Origin: JAGBWK01 sp964462445
GTDB lineage: Bacteria > Bacteroidota > Bacteroidia > Bacteroidales > Muribaculaceae
Reading direction: 5' to 3'
Length of the DNA: 64,000 bases
NCBI GenBank assembly: GCA_964462445.1
Contig: CAYWXG010000004.1
Span: 13,414-77,413 of the forward strand
Part shown: one piece after another, positions 17,088-27,511 of the stretch
Layout: each line of letters opens with the position of its first letter
Position numbering within the stretch: position 1 is the stretch's first letter
Translations under genes and position numbers: made by a program
Notes under the pieces: generated by a model
Database searches by the model: none
What the model saw: the letters and a program-made list of their open reading frames with translations, nothing else
What the model was told of the DNA's origin: nothing

Positions 17088-20000
17088 ATGAAAAAACTAC
17101 TTGTTCTATTTTGCCTGTGGACATCAGTAGCACTTGCAGCGCAAAACGTAACGGTGCAAGGAACAGTCTATTCGGCATCAGACGGAGACCCTCTGATTGG
17201 TGTTTCTGTAATGGAAAAGGGTGCTTCAATTGGAGTTGCCACAGATTTTGATGGTAAATTTGAATTAAAAACACATGTAGGAGCGACTCTTGAGATTTCC
17301 TACGTAGGTTACAAACATCAGACCTATAATGTGGCAGGCGAAGCAACCGGAGTTGAAATTTACATGACAGAAGATTCACAACAACTCGATGAGGTGTTGG
17401 TAATCGGTTATGGTACACAAAAGAAAAGTGTTGTAACAGCTGCAATTTCAAAAATCGATGAAGAAGCGTTGGCACAGACCTCACCGGTACGTATCGACAA
17501 CGCTCTTAAAGGATTGACCTCAGGTGTGACAGTAACATCATCGTCAGGTCAGCCGGGAGCTGCCTCACAGGTGCGTGTACGTGGTATCGGTACAATTAAC
17601 AATTCCGACCCGCTTTACATCGTTGACGGTATGCCTATCGAAGGTGGTATCGACTATTTGAACCCCACCGATATCAAGAGTATCGAGGTTCTTAAGGATG
17701 CTGCTTCCGGAGCCGTTTACGGTGCTCGTGCTGCTAATGGTGTAATCCTCGTGACAACCAAGAGCGGTTCGGTAGGACGCGCTAAAATCACTTACGATTT
17801 TAACTATGGCTGGCAATCACATTCAAAATCACTTCGTATGCTCAACGCATCAGAGTATGCAGTGATGAAGAATGAGGGTTATTTGAACATTGGACAATCA
17901 GCACCCTACGCCGATCCTTACAGCTACGGTAAAGGTTACGACTGGCAAGACGCTATCTTCAATGACGGCGCACCCGTTCAAACTCACCAACTTTCAGTAT
18001 CAGGCGGTAAAGAGGATATCAACTACTATTTCTCGTTAGGCTACTTGGATCAAGAAGGTATCGTAGGCGGTGATTGGGACCATTCAAACTACAATCGTTT
18101 GACACTTCGTTCAAACGTTCAAGCAACATTGTTTGATGACTCAAAGAAACGCGACTACCTTAACAAATTTACTATTACGACCAACTTATCATATGCACGA
18201 ATTCACTCAAAAGGTATCGGTGATAGCGGTTACTATGGAGGTCCTATCGTCAGCGCATTGGGTATGTCTCCATTGTTGACCCCGACTTTGAGCGGTGATG
18301 CAGCAAAACAGCAACTCGACTATTTCGCAGCGAACCCCAACTATGTACCTCGCTACGATGCTAACGGTAACCTTTACACTGTTCCCGAAGCATGGGGTGG
18401 CGGTTACCAAGAGTTGATCAACCCGTTCTATGAATTCTCATTCCCGGCAGGTAAGAACTGGAGCCACAAATTTGTGTTCAACATCATCGGTGAATTGCAA
18501 ATTTGGGACAACATCAAATATCGTATCAGTTATGGTGGCGACCTCGCATTCTGGGGAAGCGAATCACATACAGAAGCCGCATATTACAGCAACTTGCGTT
18601 TCACTAACGTTGACGATGCAACAGCAAGTTCAAGTTGGAACCGCGGCTACACTTGGCAGATTGAAAACGTATTATCATGGAACAAATCGTTTGGCGCTCA
18701 CAACGTTGATATCGTGTTGGGTCAATCAGCAAAAGAATCCAATGGATATTACCTTGGAGCATCAGCCGACAAATTGTACAACTACAACAAACCTTATGTA
18801 GACGTTGCACAAGGGCAAGCCGGTGTTGAAGGTGACAACCGCACAGGTTGGGGTGGACCGAACAATGCATGGCCTCGCTTGTTGTCGTACTTCGGTCGTG
18901 TTAGTTACGACTTCGACGGCCGCTACATGTTGCAAGCAACAGTACGTCGAGATGGTTCTTCTCGCTTCGGTTCAAATAACAAATGGGCTACCTTCCCATC
19001 ATTCTCATTGGGTTGGAATCCGACAAACGAAGAATTCTTGAAAGATCGTCCTTGGTGGTGGACAAACACAAAGGTTCGCTTCTCTTGGGGTAAGAATGGT
19101 AACGAGGCTATCGGTGACTTCGCATACACAGTGCTCACTAATGGTGGTAACAACTTCTACTTCGGTCCTGAAGGTTCAGGTCAAACTTACGGTTCGAAAT
19201 CATCAGGCCTTGCCAACGAAGATTTGCGTTGGGAGGAATCAACACAAACTGACGTAGGTCTCGACTTCGGATTCTTTGGCAACTCGTTGCAGTTCTCTAT
19301 CGACTACTATAAGAAACGTACAACCGGCATGTTGATGACAATGCAAGTGCCGACTTACGTTGGTGAAACCAAACCTATCGGTAACGTAGGTAAGATGGAC
19401 AACCAAGGTGTTGAAATGGAACTTAATTGGAACAAGACATTCGGCGACTGGCAGGTAAACTTGGGTGGAAACCTCAGCTACTTGAAGAACGAACTTATCG
19501 AATACGGCAACTCAGAAGGATATGCCAACCTCGATAACAATGGTACAGCCGGAACAATCACCCGAGCAGAGAACGGAGAAGTATTCCCCTACTTCTACGG
19601 CTTCCAGACAGGCGGTATTATCCAAAATCAAGCCCAAGCAGATGCTTACAACGCACAATACGGACTTGAATCAGGAAATACTTACTTTGCAACCCCCGGT
19701 GACGTGATATTCCTCGATAGCAATGGTGACGGTACAATTTCAGTTGACGACCGTACGAAATTGGGTAAAGGTCTTCCCGATTGGACATATGGTTTCAATT
19801 TTGGAGTAAACTATAAGGGCATTGCACTTACCGCATATTTCCAAGGCGTTTGGGGCAACAAGATTTATGACGCATCACTCCGTGGCGACACACCCGCAAA
19901 GAATATGCCGGGTTGGATGCTCAATCGTTGGACTGGCGAAGGTACATCTAACAAAGTGCCTATCTACCGCATGGGTGACGCTCGTAACTGGCAATCGTCC

Positions 20001-20252
20001 GACATCTATTTGAACGACGGTGCATACATGCGTTGCAAGAACATCACACTTTCTTACACACTCCCGTACAATCTCGTTCATAAAGTAGGTATTGACAATT
20101 TCCGCGTATATGTGACAGCAGAAAACCTCTTTACTTTGACCAAATACCGTGGCTTTGACCCGGAAGTAGGTTCAGGGACAGGTATTGGTGTTGACTATGG
20201 CGTTTATCCGCAAGCACGTACATTCTCAGTCGGATTTAACATCTCTCTTTAA
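17088..20252 (+). CDS. susC: SusC-family TonB-dependent outer-membrane transporter
   Basis: 1054 residues. A signal peptide (MKKLLVLFCLWTSVALAAQ) precedes a CarboxypepD-like domain (DGDPLIGVSVMEKGASIGVATDFDGKF) and the SusC-type TonB box and plug entry (LDEVLVIGYGTQKKSVVTAAIS). The plug contains RVRGIGTINNSDPLYIVDGMPIEGG and the VLKDAASGAVYGARAANGVILVTTK segment. The remainder is a large barrel ending in an aromatic-rich strand. It forms the outer-membrane pore that pulls beta-glucan oligosaccharides into the periplasm with the SusD partner 30 nt downstream. Substrate is inferred from the neighbouring GH16/GH5/GH3 genes. Confidence 0.95.
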   Translation: MKKLLVLFCLWTSVALAAQNVTVQGTVYSASDGDPLIGVSVMEKGASIGVATDFDGKFELKTHVGATLEISYVGYKHQTYNVAGEATGVEIYMTEDSQQLDEVLVIGYGTQKKSVVTAAISKIDEEALAQTSPVRIDNALKGLTSGVTVTSSSGQPGAASQVRVRGIGTINNSDPLYIVDGMPIEGGIDYLNPTDIKSIEVLKDAASGAVYGARAANGVILVTTKSGSVGRAKITYDFNYGWQSHSKSLRMLNASEYAVMKNEGYLNIGQSAPYADPYSYGKGYDWQDAIFNDGAPVQTHQLSVSGGKEDINYYFSLGYLDQEGIVGGDWDHSNYNRLTLRSNVQATLFDDSKKRDYLNKFTITTNLSYARIHSKGIGDSGYYGGPIVSALGMSPLLTPTLSGDAAKQQLDYFAANPNYVPRYDANGNLYTVPEAWGGGYQELINPFYEFSFPAGKNWSHKFVFNIIGELQIWDNIKYRISYGGDLAFWGSESHTEAAYYSNLRFTNVDDATASSSWNRGYTWQIENVLSWNKSFGAHNVDIVLGQSAKESNGYYLGASADKLYNYNKPYVDVAQGQAGVEGDNRTGWGGPNNAWPRLLSYFGRVSYDFDGRYMLQATVRRDGSSRFGSNNKWATFPSFSLGWNPTNEEFLKDRPWWWTNTKVRFSWGKNGNEAIGDFAYTVLTNGGNNFYFGPEGSGQTYGSKSSGLANEDLRWEESTQTDVGLDFGFFGNSLQFSIDYYKKRTTGMLMTMQVPTYVGETKPIGNVGKMDNQGVEMELNWNKTFGDWQVNLGGNLSYLKNELIEYGNSEGYANLDNNGTAGTITRAENGEVFPYFYGFQTGGIIQNQAQADAYNAQYGLESGNTYFATPGDVIFLDSNGDGTISVDDRTKLGKGLPDWTYGFNFGVNYKGIALTAYFQGVWGNKIYDASLRGDTPAKNMPGWMLNRWTGEGTSNKVPIYRMGDARNWQSSDIYLNDGAYMRCKNITLSYTLPYNLVHKVGIDNFRVYVTAENLFTLTKYRGFDPEVGSGTGIGVDYGVYPQARTFSVGFNISL

Positions 20253-20282
20253 TGTTTCTCACATTTAAAAAAAGATAACACA

Positions 20283-21809
20283 ATGAAACTCAAAAATATA
20301 TTATTTTTAGGAACGGCTGTGGCGATAGGAGCCTCAATGACTTCATGCGGAAGCGACTGGCTTGAAATTACGCCTAATCAGGACGAACCGTTAGAGGTGT
20401 ATTATTCGACCGACGCAGCCATACAGGAAGCAGTTGTTGCGGCTTACGACCCGATGCATTGGTTTGACTATGCCAACAACTATACGGCAATCAACCTTTA
20501 TTCCGACATGATGACGGATCAAATGTATCCCGGTGGTGGTGATGTCAGCGATATGTCAATGTGGAAGGATATGTTTAACTTCAAAATCAATCCTACCAAT
20601 GTGCTTGACTGTAACTATTCAAACGCGTATTCCGGTGTAAAACGTTGTAATGATGCTATCCACTATATGAATGATTTCAGTATCAACGATTTGACCGAAG
20701 AAAATCGTCGTTACTACGAAGCACAGTGTATAGCGCTCCGCGTATTCTACTACAATCAGTTGTGGAAATGGTGGGGAAATATCGTTTACTACACTGAAAA
20801 CCTTTCAGGTAACTTCCTCGGAACTCAATATACAGCTGACGAAGTTTATGAATTCATGATTACCGATCTTGAGGGAATTCTCGCTGATAATCCTTTGAAA
20901 TGGAAATCGGACACAAAGGATTTGGGTAGAGTAACCACACCTTTCGTGTATATGCTTTACACAGAAATCGTAATGTACCAAAACGATACATCACGTTTCC
21001 CGACCGCACTCAACTACATGAAGGAGATAATCAACTCACCGGACTACAGCCTCAACCCCGACTTTGCTTCAATCTGGACTGTAGACGGAGAATGGTGTGA
21101 TGAGTCAATCTACGAAATCAACTATTCAGATGCAGGCGGTGCTCGTAACTGGAGCTGGGGTGGAACAGCGGGTGGTACTGTAATCCCCGCAATGGCAGGT
21201 GCCCGCGGTTACGACATGCGAGATGGTATCCACGACAACACAGGTTGGGGATTCTGTACCGTACGTCAATCAGCTTATGACGCATATGAAGCAAGTGACG
21301 TTCGTCGCGATGTTTCTATATGGACACCCGAAGAAGGTTCATATACAATTGGTTACCAAGACACCGGTCACTTCATTGGCAAATATGCTCCTATTGTTGG
21401 TGGCAACTCCAATCAGATTGCCGACGCATTGTTGAACTACAACAACAACTTGCGTTTGTATCGCTACTCAGAAGTGCTTTTGAATGCAGCTGAATTGGTA
21501 GTAAGGGGCGCAGGTGCAGGCGATGCCCAAGGATGGATGGATCAAGTGCGTCAGCGTGCCGGCCTAAGTCCAAAGACCGCAACTCTCGACAATATTCTTG
21601 AAGAGCGCGCATTTGAATTCTTAGGTGAAGGCAAGCGCTACTGGGATATCCTCCGCAGTGGAAAGGGTCCGGAACTCCTCGTTCCCGATGAAGGTCCCAA
21701 CGGAGGTGATGGCCGTACAGGAACATATACCGAAAACAAGAAGTATATCCCGTTCCCGCAGAACGAACTTGACCAGGCTTACGGTACAATCGTACAAAAT
21801 CCGTATTAA
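20283..21809 (+). CDS. susD: SusD-family glycan-binding lipoprotein
   Basis: 508 residues with the lipidated Cys at 22 (MTSCGSDWLEITP). The SusD fold is recognised from its N-terminal CNYSNAYSGVKRCNDAIHYM region, the TPR-like ENRRYYEAQCIALRVFYYNQLWKWWG helix and the C-terminal LRLYRYSEVLLNAAELV and LEERAFEFLGEGKRYWDILR motifs. It caps the SusC barrel and hands over glycan chains at the cell surface. It is translated from the same transcript as susC. Confidence 0.95.
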   Translation: MKLKNILFLGTAVAIGASMTSCGSDWLEITPNQDEPLEVYYSTDAAIQEAVVAAYDPMHWFDYANNYTAINLYSDMMTDQMYPGGGDVSDMSMWKDMFNFKINPTNVLDCNYSNAYSGVKRCNDAIHYMNDFSINDLTEENRRYYEAQCIALRVFYYNQLWKWWGNIVYYTENLSGNFLGTQYTADEVYEFMITDLEGILADNPLKWKSDTKDLGRVTTPFVYMLYTEIVMYQNDTSRFPTALNYMKEIINSPDYSLNPDFASIWTVDGEWCDESIYEINYSDAGGARNWSWGGTAGGTVIPAMAGARGYDMRDGIHDNTGWGFCTVRQSAYDAYEASDVRRDVSIWTPEEGSYTIGYQDTGHFIGKYAPIVGGNSNQIADALLNYNNNLRLYRYSEVLLNAAELVVRGAGAGDAQGWMDQVRQRAGLSPKTATLDNILEERAFEFLGEGKRYWDILRSGKGPELLVPDEGPNGGDGRTGTYTENKKYIPFPQNELDQAYGTIVQNPY

Positions 21810-21844
21810 TAGATGATTTTAGTCATTTTTTAATCCTGTAAATT

Positions 21845-23728
21845 ATGAAACTGAAAAATATATTTAAGTTAACAGCACTTGCCGGAGTCCTAATTGGAAT
21901 GACCGGATGTAGCGAGGAAGACATTACTCCGCTTAACCCTAATGATCTTCCCGGAGTTGGCGATTACAATATTATTGTCCAGGTTGATGAAACTACCAAT
22001 GAATTTACGTTGTCGGTGGATCAAGAACTTAAAGGTGTGTATCCGGTATGGCGAGTATATGCCAATGCGAAGAATCCCACGACACCATCGGTACGTTCAA
22101 CCTCACATACCATAACGGGTGTAATCCGCAAAGCGGGCGACTACAATGTAGAACTTCAATTGGGCAACCGCAACGGTTTGTCGGAAGGGGTACGCACCGC
22201 TGTGATTCATATCCCCAACGACCTTGGCGCAAATGATGTATTCAAAGGCTACAAATATGACAGCGAATACAACTTGTGGAAGAACGCGGCAGTCACTTTG
22301 CAATCAACATGGTTTGCCGACGATAATTGGGGCGCATTGGATCCTCAACCCACAGTCGACCTTAGCAATGAGTATATTTCATTCCACACACCTGCCGGTA
22401 TGGGCTCAACTCAATGGCAAGGTCAAGTGCATATCGGAACCGATATTCAAGTATCGTCGTCCGAGACTTACGACTTCTCATGCTACGTAGAGGCGGTTGT
22501 TGACACCAAGATTACCGTTAAGGTACAAAAGGATGGCGATGATAATACTTTCTTCGTAGCCGATCAGCAGGAATTCAAAGCCGGAGGTTCGGTATATCAC
22601 TTCTCAGGACTCCCCGGATTTGATGGAACACTTAAAATAGCTCTTGACGTAGCCGGTTATCCCGATACCGATTTCGCAATCTCAAATATCGTGTTCAAGA
22701 ATCATAAGAATGATGATGGTACGGTATTCCCGGTATTAGGATATACCTACGATGGTCCTAACAATCTCTGGAAAGATGCTACAATCAGCAACATCACAAC
22801 ATGGTTTGCCGACGCTAACTGGGCACAGGTTGCCGACCCGAAATATGAGGTTGAAAACCAAGTGATATATGTAGAGGGTCTCCCGGAAAACAAAGATCAA
22901 TGGCAAGGGCAGTTGGCAATGGATTTGGATATCGCCACAGCCGCCGACAAGACTTACGACTTCTCAGTGATTATCACAGCGACAGCCGATCACCCCGGCA
23001 TTACCGTTAAGTTGACCGACCCGAACGACGACAACCACTTCATGTGCGCCGACAGAGTACCTGTGACAGCCAACACAGCAACAGTGTACCACTTCAACGA
23101 AGTAGCCGGATTGGGATTGGATAATGTGAAATTGGTCCTTGACTTTGGTGGCGCAACAGCCGGAACAAATGTCACTTTGGAGAACTTCGTTCTAATCGAC
23201 CATAGCCTAAACACAGAGACACTTCCGAGCGAAGATGGTGGCGACTCAGGCGATAACACAGGTGTGGAATGGTCGGATGCCGACAATCTCTGGAAAGGTT
23301 ACGATGTGTCGAGTTTCTGGTTCGCTGATAATAGTTGGACGCAGATTGCCGACCCGAAATATGAATTTGATGGTTCAACCTACTATTTGCATATAGCAGA
23401 AGCAGGTGCAACCCGTTGGCAAGGTCAAATGCATATTACATCGGATATCCTCAGTACATCAGCAGAGAAATACGATTTCAAAATAATGTTCACCTCAACA
23501 GCCGATCTCCCCGGTGTAATGGTTAAACTACACCCTGATGGTGATGACGGAACATTCTACATGGAACATGAGGTGGCAGTAGCAGCCGATACCCCCACAA
23601 TTTATGCAGTGGCCGACTTACCCGGAATCGAATGTGGCACACCTCTCGTGCTTACACTCGACTTTGCGGGCGCACCGGCCAACACAGATGTTGAAATCAG
23701 CGATATTTATTTCCAAGTACATAAATAA
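21845..23728 (+). CDS. Surface glycan-binding lipoprotein with three tandem CBM-like modules
   Basis: 627 residues, lipidated at Cys22 (MTGC). After an Ig-like domain (about 35-125) come three homologous modules of ~155 residues (about 132-290, 295-455 and 473-627). Each starts with NLWK, then TWFADDNW or a close variant (FWFADNSW in the third), then a TQWQGQ or DQWQGQ stretch, and ends in a DFAISNI- or DVEISDI-type strand. The repeated Trp and Phe are the expected aromatic platforms of a carbohydrate-binding module. It takes the position of SusE/SusF or an SGBP-B protein, tethering the polysaccharide at the surface for GH16 and SusC/D. The family of the modules cannot be named with certainty. 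Confidence 0.8.
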   Translation: MKLKNIFKLTALAGVLIGMTGCSEEDITPLNPNDLPGVGDYNIIVQVDETTNEFTLSVDQELKGVYPVWRVYANAKNPTTPSVRSTSHTITGVIRKAGDYNVELQLGNRNGLSEGVRTAVIHIPNDLGANDVFKGYKYDSEYNLWKNAAVTLQSTWFADDNWGALDPQPTVDLSNEYISFHTPAGMGSTQWQGQVHIGTDIQVSSSETYDFSCYVEAVVDTKITVKVQKDGDDNTFFVADQQEFKAGGSVYHFSGLPGFDGTLKIALDVAGYPDTDFAISNIVFKNHKNDDGTVFPVLGYTYDGPNNLWKDATISNITTWFADANWAQVADPKYEVENQVIYVEGLPENKDQWQGQLAMDLDIATAADKTYDFSVIITATADHPGITVKLTDPNDDNHFMCADRVPVTANTATVYHFNEVAGLGLDNVKLVLDFGGATAGTNVTLENFVLIDHSLNTETLPSEDGGDSGDNTGVEWSDADNLWKGYDVSSFWFADNSWTQIADPKYEFDGSTYYLHIAEAGATRWQGQMHITSDILSTSAEKYDFKIMFTSTADLPGVMVKLHPDGDDGTFYMEHEVAVAADTPTIYAVADLPGIECGTPLVLTLDFAGAPANTDVEISDIYFQVHK

Positions 23729-23755
23729 AGCCCTAAAATCAACTGTAATTAATTC

Positions 23756-23794
23756 GGGGGCGAATGTCCGCGGCGACATTCGCCCCCTTTTTTT
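23756..23794 (+). terminator. Strong intrinsic terminator after the glycan-binding lipoprotein
   Basis: A perfect 13-bp stem (GGGGGCGAATGTC with GACATTCGCCCCC, loop CGCGGC) is followed directly by seven T residues. It separates susC-susD-binding protein from the GH5/GH3 part of the locus, so the latter probably has partial read-through or its own promoter. Confidence 0.9.
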
Positions 23795-23912
23795 AAAAAC
23801 TGAATGTAAATCCTCGAAAATTAAATGGTAAACAGTTGTTTTTTGAGGAGTTTGTACAAGTTTTAATAACGCTGTCGGAGAAACCCAGACAGAACAGTAA
23901 ATCTAAAATATC

Positions 23913-25148
23913 ATGAAGACTCGATTATTCACGTTTATACTATTAGCCATATTTTCCTTGTCGGCATATTCACAGAAGGCATTGCAGCAATTTTTGCGCA
24001 TCGACGGAGTTAATATGGTAGATGGCGAGGGAAACCCTTTCTATATCAAGGGGACTAATTTAGGGAACTGGCTAAATCCGGAAGGATATATGTTTGGTTT
24101 CGCCAAGACAAATTCTGCTTCGATGATCGATGACTTATTCTGCCAACTTGTAGGACCGGTCGAAGCAGCGGCATTCTGGAAAGAATTTAAGGACAATTAC
24201 ATCACAAAAGCAGATATTGATTTTATAGCGTCGCAGGGTGCGAATACGATAAGGCTTCCGTTCCATTACAAACTATTCACCAATGAGGATTACATGGGTT
24301 TGACGGAAAATCAAGATGGATTTGCCCGCGTAGACTCAGTAGTGGAATGGTGTCGCGCCAACAATCTGTATCTGATACTCGATATGCACGATGCCCCGGC
24401 AGGGCAAACGGGAGATAATATCGATGACTCCTACGGATATCCGTTCTTGATGGAGAGCGAGCCGGCACAGCAACAATTTATCGGAATATGGGAGAAGATA
24501 GCGCAACGTTACTGCAATGAACCTGTAATTTTAGGCTATGAACTTATTAATGAGCCAATCGCCACATATTTCGGAGAGAAACAAGATGAGTTGAACGCTC
24601 ACTTGATCGACCTTTATAAAAGATGCGTAAAAGCGATAAGAAAAATAGACGACAAGCATATAATACTTATCGGCGCACCGCAATGGAATTCTAATTTCGA
24701 TCCTATCGACCCGGCGGATTTTGCCGACGACCCGCAAATCATGTACACGTGTCATCGTTACGGCGGCCCGGCGACAGCCGACGCGATAAGGTCGTATATA
24801 GATTTTCGCGACAAATCACAGCGTCCCATGTATATGGGAGAAATCGGCCACAACACCGATGAATGGCAAAGCGACTTCGTAAAAGTGATGAAGGAGAACA
24901 ATATAGGTTATACCTTCTGGCCATACAAGAAACTTGAAGGATCATGTATGCGCGGAATCACCCCTCCCGAAGATTGGGACTATATAAAAACGTGTTCGGA
25001 AAGTCCGCGCGATTCCTATGCAAATCTTCGCGAATTGAAAATAGATTTCGCAAGAGCGCGAAAAGCGTTGTCGTTGTTGTTGGAAAATTGTAAATTTGAA
25101 AACTCGTATAGCAATACCTCCTACATAGAGTCATTGCATTTGAAATAA
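23913..25148 (+). CDS. Glycoside hydrolase family 5 beta-glucanase
   Basis: 411 residues. A cleavable signal peptide (MKTRLFTFILLAIFSLSAYSQ) without lipobox points to the periplasm. The (beta/alpha)8 fold motifs of GH5 are clear: GTNLGNWL, GANTIRLPFHY, LILDMHDAPAGQ, the acid/base E214 in GYELINEPI and the nucleophile E310 in MYMGEIGH. The GNWLNPEGYMF start resembles exo-beta-1,3-glucanase and beta-1,6-glucanase subfamilies more than cellulases. In this locus it likely trims imported beta-glucan oligosaccharides. The exact linkage is uncertain. Confidence 0.9.
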   Translation: MKTRLFTFILLAIFSLSAYSQKALQQFLRIDGVNMVDGEGNPFYIKGTNLGNWLNPEGYMFGFAKTNSASMIDDLFCQLVGPVEAAAFWKEFKDNYITKADIDFIASQGANTIRLPFHYKLFTNEDYMGLTENQDGFARVDSVVEWCRANNLYLILDMHDAPAGQTGDNIDDSYGYPFLMESEPAQQQFIGIWEKIAQRYCNEPVILGYELINEPIATYFGEKQDELNAHLIDLYKRCVKAIRKIDDKHIILIGAPQWNSNFDPIDPADFADDPQIMYTCHRYGGPATADAIRSYIDFRDKSQRPMYMGEIGHNTDEWQSDFVKVMKENNIGYTFWPYKKLEGSCMRGITPPEDWDYIKTCSESPRDSYANLRELKIDFARARKALSLLLENCKFENSYSNTSYIESLHLK

Positions 25149-25246
25149 CGGCTGAAATCGGTTGTAAACAGCGATTGCCGGCTACTTATTCAGCAAAGAA
25201 TCGGAGTATAGGGTTCTGAAAATTTTAGAATATAAAACAAAAGATT

Positions 25247-27484
25247 ATGAAGAAAATAATATTATCAACTTTAACGGTTGGTCTGATGTCGGTAGGATTG
25301 ATGGCCGAAACTCCGTTGTATCTCAACGAGAATGCCGATATGGAGTCGCGAATAGAAGATGCGCTTTCGCGTATGACACTCAAGGAGAAGGTTGATATAA
25401 TACATGCTCAGTCGAAGTTTAGTTCGCCCGGTGTGCCTCGTCTTGGTATCCCTGAAATATGGTGTACCGACGGTCCGATGGGCGTGCGTCCCGAAGTCCT
25501 TTGGGACGAGTGGAATCAAGCGAAGTGGACCAACGACTCCTGCACAGCGTTTCCGTCGTTGACAGCGTTGGCGGCGACATGGAACCCCGACATGGCATAT
25601 CTCTATGGGAAAAGCATTGGAGAAGAGGCTCGCTTCCGCAACAAGAGCGTGTTGCTGGGCCCGGGCATCAATGTGTACCGCACACCGCTCAACGGCCGTA
25701 ATTTCGAGTACATGGGAGAGGACCCCTATTTGATTTCGCAAATGGTTGTCCCTTATGTTAAGGGTGTTCAATCCAATGGCGTAGCGGTGTGTGTAAAGCA
25801 TTTCGCGCTCAATAACAATGAAATTAATCGTCACACTTCAAATCCGATTGTCGACGACCGCACCCTTTATGAGATCTATCTTCCCGGCTTCAAGGCCGCT
25901 GCTATAGAGGGAGAGGCATGGAGCTTTATGGGTGGATACAACCTGTTTCGCGGAGAACACGCCAGCTACAACCCGATATTGATGAACCAAATACTCAAAG
26001 GAGAATGGAAATGGGACGGAGCAGTCATCTCCGACTGGGGCGCAGTTCACGATACCAAAACGGCAGTGACCGGCGGACTGGATATGGAATTCGGCAGTTG
26101 GACCGATGGATTGAGCAACGGGGCAAGCAATGCCTACGATAACTATTGGTTGGCCAACCCCTATCTCATCGGAATCCAAAACGGAGAGTTTGGAGAAGCC
26201 GAGTTGAACGACAAAGTGCGTCGCGTGTTGCGTTTGACGATGCGTACGTCGATGAATCGCAACAAGCCTTGGGGCGCGATGAATAGCGACGAGCATATTG
26301 CGGTGTGCCGTCAAGTCGGCGGTGAAGGTGTAGTGCTTTTGAAAAATAAAGATGAGATACTCCCCCTCAATCCCGAAAAGACGCAAAACATAGCAGTGAT
26401 AGGAGAAAATGCCATCAAGAAAATGATAGTAGGAGGTGGCAGTTCGTCGTTGAAGGCGTTGTATGAGATAACACCGCTCGAAGGATTGAAAGCGCGCATC
26501 GGAGGAAAGGCTAATATAGTATATGCCCGCGGATATGTAGGTGACGCTTCCGGGGAATACAACGGGGTGACAACCGGGCAGGATATCAGCGACAGTCGTT
26601 CAGCCGAGGAATTGACAGCCGAGGCGGTAGAGGTGGCAAAATCGGCCGATATAGTATTGTATTTCGGTGGGTTGAATAAGAGCAATCATCAGGATGCCGA
26701 GGACACCGACCGCGAAACGATGTCGTTGCCCTACGGACAAGATGAACTTATCGAAGCGTTGGCAAAAGCCAATCCGAATATTGTGGTAATCAATATCAGC
26801 GGTACAGGAGTAACAATGCCGTGGCTTGATAAAGTACCGGCGGTGCTTCAAGCATGGTATCTCGGCAACGAGACCGGCAACACACTCGCCGATATATTGA
26901 CGGGTGAGGTCAATCCAAGCGGCAAATTGCCTTATACGTATTACGCATCGCTCGATCAAGTCGGCGCACATAAACTTGGCGCTTATCCCGGCACTCCCAA
27001 TGTCGACTCATTCGGAAATCAAATATGGGATATGCCTTACAACGAGGGCATTTTCGTGGGTTATCGTTTCATCGACAAGAACAAGTTGAAACCTACATTC
27101 CCGTTTGGTCACGGATTGAGTTATACGAAGTTTGAGTACGGCGAATTGACGTTGTCGGACAAGAGTATGACCGCCGACGGAACAGTCAAAGCAACTGTCA
27201 CGTTGAAGAATGTCGGCAAAGTGGCAGGGAAGGAGACAGTGCAACTTTATATCAGCGACAAGAAGGCAAGCGTGGAGCGTCCGGTCAAGGAGTTGAAAGG
27301 GTTCGCGAAAGTTGAATTGCAACCGGGCGAAACGGCAACGGTGGAATTTGAAATCTCCAAAGAGGCGTTGTGTTATTTCGACGCTGACAAGCATGATTGG
27401 GTGGCCGAACCGGGTGACTTCGAGGTGCTGATAGGCTCATCGTCGGCCGAGATTCACAGCCGTAAGACATTTACGTTGAAATAA
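25247..27484 (+). CDS. Glycoside hydrolase family 3 beta-glucosidase (first)
   Basis: 745 residues with a short signal peptide (MKKIILSTLTVGLMSVGLMA). The N-terminal (beta/alpha)8 domain has GVPRLGIPEIWCTDGPMGV, the KHFALNNNE loop and the nucleophile D263 in GAVISDWGAVHD. The C-terminal sandwich carries YFGGLNKSNHQDAEDTDRE and is followed by a fibronectin-III-like domain (GKETVQLYISDKKASVERPVKELKGF). It releases glucose from the non-reducing ends of beta-glucan oligosaccharides in the periplasm. It is followed 27 nt later by a second, distinct GH3. Confidence 0.93.
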   Translation: MKKIILSTLTVGLMSVGLMAETPLYLNENADMESRIEDALSRMTLKEKVDIIHAQSKFSSPGVPRLGIPEIWCTDGPMGVRPEVLWDEWNQAKWTNDSCTAFPSLTALAATWNPDMAYLYGKSIGEEARFRNKSVLLGPGINVYRTPLNGRNFEYMGEDPYLISQMVVPYVKGVQSNGVAVCVKHFALNNNEINRHTSNPIVDDRTLYEIYLPGFKAAAIEGEAWSFMGGYNLFRGEHASYNPILMNQILKGEWKWDGAVISDWGAVHDTKTAVTGGLDMEFGSWTDGLSNGASNAYDNYWLANPYLIGIQNGEFGEAELNDKVRRVLRLTMRTSMNRNKPWGAMNSDEHIAVCRQVGGEGVVLLKNKDEILPLNPEKTQNIAVIGENAIKKMIVGGGSSSLKALYEITPLEGLKARIGGKANIVYARGYVGDASGEYNGVTTGQDISDSRSAEELTAEAVEVAKSADIVLYFGGLNKSNHQDAEDTDRETMSLPYGQDELIEALAKANPNIVVINISGTGVTMPWLDKVPAVLQAWYLGNETGNTLADILTGEVNPSGKLPYTYYASLDQVGAHKLGAYPGTPNVDSFGNQIWDMPYNEGIFVGYRFIDKNKLKPTFPFGHGLSYTKFEYGELTLSDKSMTADGTVKATVTLKNVGKVAGKETVQLYISDKKASVERPVKELKGFAKVELQPGETATVEFEISKEALCYFDADKHDWVAEPGDFEVLIGSSSAEIHSRKTFTLK

Positions 27485-27511
27485 AAATAAATCGATAAAA
27501 ATTGACATATT

